Below the pieces are notes generated by a model. The model ran no database searches. It worked only from the letters and a program-made list of their open reading frames with translations, and was not told the origin of the DNA. Below are positions 33,350 through 41,008 of a DNA stretch of 64,000 bases, in pieces. This stretch comes from Verrucomicrobiota bacterium (GTDB taxonomy: Bacteria; Verrucomicrobiota; Verrucomicrobiia; Limisphaerales; JADJPG01), in NCBI GenBank assembly GCA_016713365.1, contig JADJPG010000015.1, positions 1 to 64,000 on the forward strand. Reading direction: 5' to 3'. The position numbers and the translations under genes were made by a program. Within the stretch, counting starts at the first letter, position 1; every line of letters starts with the position of its first letter.

Positions 33350-36300
33350 TCAGAAGTTCAAGCGCAGGCTCACCACGGCGGTGCGGCCGCGCGGCAGGGC
33401 GTTGTAGGAATTGAGCGGGTTCAACCGGTAATCCGTGTCCGCCAGATTCAAGAGGCCCGCGCGAATCTCCGCGTGCCGGCGCGGGAATCGGTAGCCGAGC
33501 CAGACGTTGTGCTGGAAGAAATCATCGCCCGGACGCGCCGGCGTGTAGCCGGAGTTGTGCTGGTAATACCACGCCGATTCCCATTGCCCGAAGAATCCGC
33601 ACGTGTGCTGGTAGTTCAGCGACAGCGCGACCTGATGCAGCAGCGAACGTTCACTCTGCTCCGCGAGATCCAGATCGATCGTGGTGTTCGGCAGCTCCGG
33701 CAATCGCGTTTCCAACTGAGCTTCGCTTAGTCGATAACGCGCGCCGATCGAGAATCCATCGCCCAGCAACTGCGCTGCGTAGGCCGAGACATTGCGCTCG
33801 CGGAACTCCAGCTTCTGCCGCGTGCTGCTGACCGCGCCGGCGAATGGCGTCGGCAACACGCCCGTGGTCACGCCAATCGTCCGGTCGCCGTCCGAGTGAA
33901 GCCACTCGGTTTCCACACCGAAGAAAGTTCCCGAACCGATTCGCTGATCATAGCTGAGGTTCGCCGTATCGAACGCCGCACCCGGGAGCAATCCGGCGCT
34001 CGATTCCGGAATGAGACTGCGAAACGCCTGATTGAATCCGGCGACCTGCGTCGGCTCCAGACGCACGCTGTTGTCGAAGAACAATCCGCCGAGCGAACGC
34101 GTGTAGGCGCCACGGAAGGTGCCGCCGCTCCATGGCGTGAGAACGAACCCAGCCTTCGGCGCAAGCAGATCGGTCGATTCATCACCCGCGCCCAACGGCA
34201 GGAAGTCGGAGTTCCGCGGATAAGTGAGGTGGTCGTAGCTGAAGCCGCCGATGAGCCGGAGCGGTTCGAGAATCTGCCAGTGGTAGTAGAGATAACCATT
34301 CGCGCGGCGCAGCGGTTCGTCGGTTTGGTCCGACGAAATCACGCCGGTCAAGGTGCGCGTGAGGACGGAGTCAGATTCCACTTCGCCAGACTGAATGCGG
34401 CCGCCTGCGACCACGGTGTGCGCCGCGGTTTGCCAGATCTGCTGCAGCTCCGCGGAGTAGAGGGTGAAGTCGCTGTTAAGCCGCGCGGCAAAACCGCCCG
34501 CTGGCGTTGAGATACGCGTCGCGTTCGCCACATCGGGCTGGAGATGGAAAACGTCGACGCCGTCATCGCGCAGCTCGAAGGAATCCGTTAGGCGCGAGAC
34601 GAGCAGCAGGGTGTGATTCGCCGGCGACCACGCGCGATGCCAGCCCGCGAACAGATTCGGCGCCTGTTCCTCGCTCACACGACGCACGCGGCTCGCCTCG
34701 TTCGGATCGTAGTGCCGCGAGACGTCGCCAGCGTCGCCGTTGCTGAAGCTGGCCTGGAAGTAGAGGTCATCGCGCTCGTTCACGCGCTGCTTCAGCTGCA
34801 ACGAAACATCAAAGCGCTCGCTCCAGTCGTTAATCTCCTGCCCATGCTGGTTGTGATACGCGGCATCCAGCGCGTAGCTGAAGCCATCGACCGATCCGAA
34901 TAACGTCGCGAGCTGCTGCCAGTCGCCCGAACTGCGATACTGGGTGAACGTGCTGACACCGATCGGACGCGGATCGAAGAACTGCAGGTGTTCCTGCTGC
35001 GAAAGCAGCTGCGAGAGGTTTCCCGCACCCGCGGGAGCGAGCAGATTCGCGACGAGCAATTCGCTGAAGCGCGCGCTCTCGTAGCGGAGGTCGAAGCGGT
35101 TCGGATTCTCCAGCGCCTGATAACTGTTCGCGAGGAAGAGGTGGCTGGAGAAGTTCGCGTAGTCCTCGTTCACCGCACGGGCCGCGGAGCGGAGGCCGAT
35201 CTCCTGCAATCCAGCGTCGGCGTAGACCGCAGCGAGGTTGGCGCTGCGCACGGAGCGGTCGCGGTCCAAGCCAAGCCGCGAGCGGAACAGCCGGCGGTTG
35301 TCGTTCAGCTCGGTCGAACGTTCGAGCTCGCGGACAGCGGCGTTCGGGTGGTTCTGCTGCCATTGATGCAGCGCCGAGTAGAGCCACGCCGTGGGATCGC
35401 CCGGGTCCAGTTCCTTCGCGAGACGCAGATCCTTCTCGGCCAGTTTCGTTTCACCCGCCGCACTGAACGCCTTCGCCAGATATCCACGCATCACGGCGCG
35501 ACGCGGCTCCAAGGCGGCCGCTGTCTGGAACGAGCGGAGCGCCTCGTCCCGCTCGCCGAGTCGCAATAGCGCGAACCCGCGCCCGAGCCAGGCGTTGCCG
35601 AGCGCGGCATCGATGGCAATGGCGTCGTCAAACGAACGTTGCGCTGATTTGGGATTGTTCTCTTCGAGGCGCAGGAAGCCGAGGAGGGCGTGCGCAGAGG
35701 CAAGCCGCGGCGACACTCGCAGCGCATCGCGGACTGTTGCGGCAGCGGCGGCGCGTTCTTCGAGTATCATCTGCAACTCCGCGAGCCGGGCCAGCGCGAA
35801 ACCGAAATTCGGCGCCAGAGCCACGGCGCGCTCCGCGGCTTCGCGTGCGGCGTGGAGCTGGAATCGAGACTGCAGCGTGTAGGAACGCGCGAGCCATTCG
35901 CTTGCCGAGGCGCCCGGTTCCACCAGCTCATTCGTCAGAGCCGTGCCGCGCACCACGGCGATCAGTTCCCGCAGGGCACGCGCCACCGGGGCGTTTGCCG
36001 GAGCGCCGGCAAGACGCGCCTCCGCGCTGTCCACGGCACCGACGGAGAGTTCGACGGCGGCACGGAACAATTCGCGCGCCGGGCTGCCGGCTGGAACAGC
36101 GCGCAAGAGCTCGTGAGCCTTCAGCAAATCGCCGGAGCGATACGCGCTGAGCGAGTCGTTCAACGTTGACCGATCGTCACGGGTGAGCGCGAGGTCGTCG
36201 GGATTCGCGACGGCCGGATAGTAGAGCGCCCATTGGATCAGACTGCGGGCTTCGAGGAGCGGGCTCTTCACCGGCGCCTGACCGGGCTCGACGCGTGCCT

Positions 36301-36991
36301 GTTCGCCGCTCTGCATGGAAATGGTGGTGTCGGCACCGGACAAATCCACCGCGCCATCGAGCAACGCGAGGCGCGTTGCGCCGTTGGCTTCGGCAGCTTC
36401 GAGGACGAATTCCGTGCCGCGGATGGCGCCACTTGCGACGGGAGTCTCGAACTCAACATCGGCCGGGCGCTCGCGGTTGAAGAAGAAGATGGAGCCAAAC
36501 GGAATGCGAAAGCGGCGCTTCTCGGCGTGGCGCGGCGGCTGAATCTCCAGCGTCGTGCTTTCGCTCAGGCGCAGCACACTGCGATCGGAGAACTGAACGG
36601 CGGCGCGGCTTTGCGTGCGCGTACGGAGACGATCGCCGGGCTTGAGCGCGAGGCCGTTGGTGGCGGCTTTCCAATCGCGCAAGCCGGCCATCTGAAACTC
36701 GACGTTGCCCGCGACTTCGACGACGCGACTGGTCAGGGCGTTTGTGTCGGTGGACTGCGCGGGCGCGGAGATCCCGACGAAGAGCAACAGCAGAATGGTG
36801 AGGCTGGTCCAGCGCACGGACGGACGATGCCAGAGGGGACTCGGCGATTGAATCCCGAACTTTCGCGCCGGGCCTCGTTGGTGAGAAACCTCCGCCATAA
36901 AGGCGGTCTCGCTCCACGACACGATGGCAACCCGCCGCCCCGTCGCGATGTTTCGCGGCGACCGGGATGGTTGATGGCGGGTCAGTTTCAT
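33350..36991 (-). CDS. FecR-TPR-outer membrane beta-barrel fusion protein
   Basis: 1213 residues in one frame. A hydrophobic signal (TSLTILLLLFVGISAPAQS) is preceded by 60 polar residues, so the true start may be ATG 36898 rather than 36991. Next is a FecR-like domain (VVEVAGNVEFQMAG ... GDRLRTRTQSRAAVQFSDRSVLRLSESTTLEI ... VASGAIRGTEFVLE). Residues about 290-600 are TPR repeats (LNDSLSAYRSGDLLKAHELL; AHALLGFLRLEENNPKSAQRSFDDAIAID). The rest is a TonB-receptor-like barrel with alternating aromatic strands ending VSLRLNF, whose terminal Phe fits an outer-membrane beta signal. No plug domain is visible. In relatives FecR senses envelope signals, so this may combine sensing, docking and an outer-membrane pore. 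Confidence 0.82.
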   Translation of the reverse strand: MKLTRHQPSRSPRNIATGRRVAIVSWSETAFMAEVSHQRGPARKFGIQSPSPLWHRPSVRWTSLTILLLLFVGISAPAQSTDTNALTSRVVEVAGNVEFQMAGLRDWKAATNGLALKPGDRLRTRTQSRAAVQFSDRSVLRLSESTTLEIQPPRHAEKRRFRIPFGSIFFFNRERPADVEFETPVASGAIRGTEFVLEAAEANGATRLALLDGAVDLSGADTTISMQSGEQARVEPGQAPVKSPLLEARSLIQWALYYPAVANPDDLALTRDDRSTLNDSLSAYRSGDLLKAHELLRAVPAGSPARELFRAAVELSVGAVDSAEARLAGAPANAPVARALRELIAVVRGTALTNELVEPGASASEWLARSYTLQSRFQLHAAREAAERAVALAPNFGFALARLAELQMILEERAAAAATVRDALRVSPRLASAHALLGFLRLEENNPKSAQRSFDDAIAIDAALGNAWLGRGFALLRLGERDEALRSFQTAAALEPRRAVMRGYLAKAFSAAGETKLAEKDLRLAKELDPGDPTAWLYSALHQWQQNHPNAAVRELERSTELNDNRRLFRSRLGLDRDRSVRSANLAAVYADAGLQEIGLRSAARAVNEDYANFSSHLFLANSYQALENPNRFDLRYESARFSELLVANLLAPAGAGNLSQLLSQQEHLQFFDPRPIGVSTFTQYRSSGDWQQLATLFGSVDGFSYALDAAYHNQHGQEINDWSERFDVSLQLKQRVNERDDLYFQASFSNGDAGDVSRHYDPNEASRVRRVSEEQAPNLFAGWHRAWSPANHTLLLVSRLTDSFELRDDGVDVFHLQPDVANATRISTPAGGFAARLNSDFTLYSAELQQIWQTAAHTVVAGGRIQSGEVESDSVLTRTLTGVISSDQTDEPLRRANGYLYYHWQILEPLRLIGGFSYDHLTYPRNSDFLPLGAGDESTDLLAPKAGFVLTPWSGGTFRGAYTRSLGGLFFDNSVRLEPTQVAGFNQAFRSLIPESSAGLLPGAAFDTANLSYDQRIGSGTFFGVETEWLHSDGDRTIGVTTGVLPTPFAGAVSSTRQKLEFRERNVSAYAAQLLGDGFSIGARYRLSEAQLETRLPELPNTTIDLDLAEQSERSLLHQVALSLNYQHTCGFFGQWESAWYYQHNSGYTPARPGDDFFQHNVWLGYRFPRRHAEIRAGLLNLADTDYRLNPLNSYNALPRGRTAVVSLRLNF

Positions 36992-37006
36992 TTGTTCGTG
37001 CAGGAA

Positions 37007-37036
37007 TCCGCCGGACGCTCAGGCGCGTCCGGCGGA
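37007..37036 (-). terminator. Strong hairpin between two secreted-protein genes
   Basis: TCCGCCGGACGC (37007-37018) and GCGTCCGGCGGA (37025-37036) are exact reverse complements, a 12-bp GC-rich stem with a six-base loop. It follows the 37067 stop on the minus strand and precedes the FecR fusion gene. Only a weak T-rich stretch follows, so it may attenuate rather than fully end transcription. Confidence 0.65.
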
Positions 37037-37066
37037 CCCGTGGTGTTCAGATGTTGTTCGGCGTCA

Positions 37067-38851
37067 TCACTGGGCCGGAGCTTTGGCGGTGAAGGTGCCG
37101 CTATCGGTATCCTTCAACTCGTCGCGGTCATACTGACGTCGGACGAACGAGCCGCTGGTCGCACTGGTGTAGGTGAGCTCGTATTCGTCCCACTTGTCGG
37201 CCTTGAACTGCACGCGGAGCGTGGCGGTGTCCGGACCGGTGGAGGTGAGCACGTAGCTGAAGTCGGTCGGATTGCTGTTATCCGTCTGGATGCCGGCGGT
37301 GGCGCTTGAGAACTTCAAATACTCGCCCGTGTCCATGTGGAAGTCGTAATCGCCGGGCGGCGGATTGTTCGTACCACCGCCGGGGTTGTAGGCGTAGGGC
37401 AGGACGGAGTTCGTGCTGAAGATGCCGACCTGGTTCGTGTAGACCGCACCACCGCGATAGAGACGGCGGTTGAAGGTCGCCGTTGAACCATCGACGTAGG
37501 TGAGGTCGTATTCCTCGCGATCGCCGCCGAGGTTGTAGTAGCCGTAGGTGATGATCAGCGTGGCGGTGTTCGAGCTGTGGTTCGTGTATGTATACATGTA
37601 GACGTTGCCGCCTTCGGTGACTTCCAGTTCCTCATCGGCCGACGCGCCGGGCATCGCGTAGCCATAGTGACCGGCGACGAAGCGATACTGATCCGGGAAC
37701 TGCGCAGTGTAGACGTAGTAGGTCTTGCCGGTCAGCGACGCGGGAGGCGCGGGAGGCGCGGTGGGGGTAATCACCGGCAGCCAGGGGCTCGGGGAGTTGG
37801 TGCCTGCGGGCGGGGTGTAGCTGCCGCCGGAGTTGAGCTGCATGTTCTGGCTGAAGGCGCCGCTGTCGGTGTCCTTCAACACACCGCGACGATAGAGACG
37901 GCGCACGAAGTGGCCGGAGGAACCGTCGGTGAACGTCAGGTCGCATTCGTAGCGATCGCCGCCCATGCCGTAGTAGCCGAAGCTGAGAACCAGCGAGGCC
38001 GTGTTCGAGCTGAGCACGTTGTAGACGTAGACGAGCGAGTTCGTCGGGAGACCTTCCTGCACGACGCCCTGCACTTCGCGGCCGTTGGAGTCATCGATGA
38101 ACTCGTAGCGATCCGGGACGCCAGACGATTGGAAGTAGTAAACCAAGTTGGAGAGCGACGCTGGCGGCGCCGGCGCGGCGACTGGCGGAGCGACAATGAC
38201 GTTCGGGTTGACGACGGACGCATTCGTGCCCGAAGGAGCGGCGATGCCGACGATGCGGAACGGACCGGCGTCGTGATCCTTCAGCTTGCCATCACGAAAT
38301 TCATCACGTGACCAGGTGCCGACGCCGGGGCCGGTGAACGCGAAGGTCACCACATCACTTCGGTTTGAGGCGTAGGTGATTTCGGCTTTGGCTTCGTTCT
38401 CTCCCAGACGGCTGTAGAGATAGTTGAACGGGTCGGAGTCGACATCTGACACATCCAACCCGCTGGTGGCGGTGGAGAAGTTCATCACGTCACCGCCGGA
38501 TTCGTCGTCCATTTCGATGCTGATGCCAGCCAGAGACCACGGCGCAAAACCGTTCGTCGGACCGTCCGTCATCTGGAGACGATAGTGATTGAAGCTCACC
38601 TCGCCGCCGTTGCGGGTGGAGAACATCCGGTTCACCGGACGGCCGGTGCCCGGCAGCGCAGTGCCGATGTCGCTCCAGTCGGCGAGATTGGTGGAGCCTT
38701 GCAGCGTGTAGGATTTCCCGGGCTGGGTGGGATACTCGACTTCGATCGCGCGATGAACGCGCAATCCAAGTTCGCCGGTTTCGGCCGCCTGAAGATTCAG
38801 GCTCAACAATGCGCCGACCACACCGGCCAGCGTCGCAACAGTTCGTTTCAT
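37067..38851 (-). CDS. Secreted repeat protein with a sigma-54-type promoter
   Basis: 594 residues with a signal peptide (MKRTVATLAGVVGALLSLNLQA). An N-terminal module (LRVHRAIEVEYPTQPGKSYTLQGSTNLADWSDIG) is the same kind that ends many Verrucomicrobial exported proteins. Then come four related units of about 105-125 residues containing YYFQSSGVPDRYEFI, SNTASLVLSFGYYGMGGDRYECDLTFTDGSSGHFVRRLYRRG and KDTDSGAF, predicted all-beta. ATG 38851 places the signal correctly. Upstream are a GG-N10-GC promoter (38929-38942) and several palindromes shared with two neighbouring promoters. Function unknown; it could be a surface or matrix protein. Confidence 0.75.
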   Translation of the reverse strand: MKRTVATLAGVVGALLSLNLQAAETGELGLRVHRAIEVEYPTQPGKSYTLQGSTNLADWSDIGTALPGTGRPVNRMFSTRNGGEVSFNHYRLQMTDGPTNGFAPWSLAGISIEMDDESGGDVMNFSTATSGLDVSDVDSDPFNYLYSRLGENEAKAEITYASNRSDVVTFAFTGPGVGTWSRDEFRDGKLKDHDAGPFRIVGIAAPSGTNASVVNPNVIVAPPVAAPAPPASLSNLVYYFQSSGVPDRYEFIDDSNGREVQGVVQEGLPTNSLVYVYNVLSSNTASLVLSFGYYGMGGDRYECDLTFTDGSSGHFVRRLYRRGVLKDTDSGAFSQNMQLNSGGSYTPPAGTNSPSPWLPVITPTAPPAPPASLTGKTYYVYTAQFPDQYRFVAGHYGYAMPGASADEELEVTEGGNVYMYTYTNHSSNTATLIITYGYYNLGGDREEYDLTYVDGSTATFNRRLYRGGAVYTNQVGIFSTNSVLPYAYNPGGGTNNPPPGDYDFHMDTGEYLKFSSATAGIQTDNSNPTDFSYVLTSTGPDTATLRVQFKADKWDEYELTYTSATSGSFVRRQYDRDELKDTDSGTFTAKAPAQ

Positions 38852-38928
38852 GAGAGCGGAATTGGTTTTGTTCAATGTCACAACACGCCGATCGAGAATC
38901 GAACCCACGCAGTGACGAATCCCCATTA

Positions 38929-38942
38929 GCAGCCGCTTTGCC
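38929..38942 (-). promoter_or_regulatory. Sigma-54-type promoter for the 37.1-38.9 kb gene
   Basis: On the minus strand the sequence is TGGCAAAGCGGCTGCT, with GG at 38942-38941 and GC at 38930-38929 exactly ten bases apart, close to TGGCACG-N4-TTGCW. The flanking AAATCATCG is shared with the promoter at 43929-43942. Start of transcription would be near 38917, about 65 bases before the ATG. Confidence 0.6.
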
Positions 38943-38959
38943 ACGATGATTTTGCGAGA

Positions 38960-39032
38960 GTTCCGCAGGCAGCGGAACACGCAGCGTGCGGGAGCTGTTC
39001 CGGCACCGGAACAACTGTTCCGCCGACGGAGC
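38960..39032. promoter_or_regulatory. Cluster of palindromic activator sites (site group A)
   Basis: GTTCCG-N4-CGGAAC occurs perfectly at 38997-39012, extended to an 18-bp palindrome at 38996-39013, and with one mismatch at 39017-39032, 20 bases further. A third palindrome, GTTCCGC-N5-GCGGAAC, lies at 38960-38978. These sit 20-90 bases upstream of the -24 element, the usual zone for sigma-54 activator binding. Confidence 0.65.
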
Positions 39033-39080
39033 GCGACGCAGAGGGAAAGTCGGGCTGGGAAACGAAGCCAGTCGCGGAGT

Positions 39081-40859
39081 TTACTCCACGCGAAGTCGGT
39101 AGAAGTGAGAAGGACCGGCGGGCGGATTGGTCGCAGTCAGGGAAGCGCCGTCGTTCACGAGGTCATTCGTGAAGGTTTGCTAAGGAGCACCGAGATCCTC
39201 CGTGTGCTCCAGAAGGTAGGTTTGACCCGGCACGTTTTCGAAATCGAAACGAATCGTTCCCTCCGCTCCCAGCAGAATACGAAGCTCGGGCGGAACCAAT
39301 ACACGCAATGGCATCCGAACTTCCAGTGACGCGCCAAGATAACTGGATACGGTGACCAAGTATTCGCCGGAGTGAGTCGCGTTGAGTTTCAGCAACGCAA
39401 GCTCGCGGTTTGTCGCCCCATCGATCACCTCGCTGCCCTTGCGCCAGACAAATTTCAGCGGAGGACTCCCCGCGACGGGCGGAAGCAGCGTCAGATTCTG
39501 GCCTTGAGCGGCGGAAATCGGCAGCGCCTCTCCCACCAGCGTGGGCGCAACCGGCGGGCGATTCGTGTCGAGACGGTAGTTCAACTTCGCGATCCCGCGA
39601 GCGCCGTCGACGCCGTCCAGCACGACAAGAAACTGCCGGCCCTTCGGCACGGCGAACTCGATTCGCGCCGCACCGTTCGACAAAGCGCTATCGTTGTCAC
39701 ACGTGATGGGAATGAGATCGACGTAACCGCTGAGCGGAGCGTTGAAGGCGTACACCGCGAGAAACGTGTCGAAGCTGCTCCCGATGGTGTCCAGCGTCAC
39801 CGTCCCGTCCGCCGGCGCCGTGTAGGCGTACCAATACGAAGCTCCCCCGGCGAGATCGCAGTGCCGGGGTTCATTCGGATCCGGCGTGGCGTAGGTGGTG
39901 TTGAACACCTGCGATCCATTGTAGCCGCGGGACACGCCTGCCGCCGCGGCGACGATCAATCCGCCAGCGGCACGGAACAATCCATCATCGTCGTCGTCCG
40001 GCAGCAGCGCGAAATTCAGCGCATCGATCAGTTTGTCGCGGGCAAGGGCGTTGGTCTGGCCGTCGGAATTGATCTGCAGTTCCACGGGCGCGGTTTCAAA
40101 ACGAACGTCACCCAGATCAATGCGCAGCGTGTAGCGGCCCACGTTGTCATTCTGAAAATTGGGAATCACCAGCGTCGGACCTTCGGCTCCAAAGGAGGCG
40201 CCGTTGAAACGCCATTGCAGACGTAAATCGGGAGTTGTCTCCATGTCCACCGTCAGCACCACGTCCTCGCCCTCGATGACAGCCTGATCTTCCGGGACAC
40301 TCACAATCACCGGCGGCGGCGAAGTCGCGTTGGCGAAGTCCCAGCGCAGCCGGATGTCCCCTGCTGAACCGCCAAAACCATCCACCGCGATGTGATACAC
40401 CACTCCAGCCCGAGCGCCGAACTGGATCAAGCTCGTCGGGGCGGCCAGCACCGATGCGTCATCGTTGCGGGCAATCTCCCGCAGTTTGTCGAGCGTCGTG
40501 TCATTGGCTGAACTGAAGTAGTAAGCTGAAAGCAGGGTGTCGAACGAGCTGCCATCCGTTCCGAATGTCGCGATGCCATCGGCTGGAGCGAGCCAAGAGA
40601 TCCAGACCGAACGACCACCGGCCTTCCCTCCGTGCCGCGGTTCAGTGGTCTCCCGAGTCGCGCCGACATTACTCCCGTCAATGCGGCCGGACTCGTCGGT
40701 CATCACTTCGCGATCCGCAAAATCATCAACGAAATTCGGCGCCGCCGCTCGGCTAAGAGACATTCCCACGCCCACGAGGACGACCATCGTCCACGCAAAA
40801 ACCCGCGCCCACTGCCGGTGGCAGGTGCGTTTCAACTCATTGCTGCAATTGTCATTCAT
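39081..40859 (-). CDS. Secreted Ig/beta-domain protein, paralogue of the next gene, with internal amber codon
   Basis: Signal peptide (FAWTMVVLVGVGMSLSRAAA), then a domain with GGRSVWISWLAPADGIATFGTDGSSFDTLLSAYYF, an Ig-like segment (PPVIVSVPEDQAVIEGEDVVLTVD ... LRLQWRFNG), a second copy of the first domain (GGASYWYAYTAPADGTVTLDTIGSSFDTFLAVYAF), another Ig-like domain and the C-terminal FENVPGQTYLLEHTEDLGAP. The frame stops at TAG 39180-39182, but codons continue in the same frame (QTFTNDLVNDGASL ... SHFYRLRVE) to TAA 39081-39083, completing the phylum's usual end module. A TGG to TAG change (Trp to stop) would explain it. The truncated product has 559 residues. Unlike its neighbours I find no sigma-54-type promoter in 40860-41008. 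Confidence 0.75.
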
Positions 40860-41008
40860 CTACTTCAACCCAAACACCAATCCGTCTTCAGGGACCAAAC
40901 AGGATTGGACCACCAATCTAACAAAATCATCGCGAGCCTTGATTCGGGAAACCACTGAACTGTACGCCGGGACGTCACGTATTCCGATCCCACACGTCCG
41001 TCCACCGC

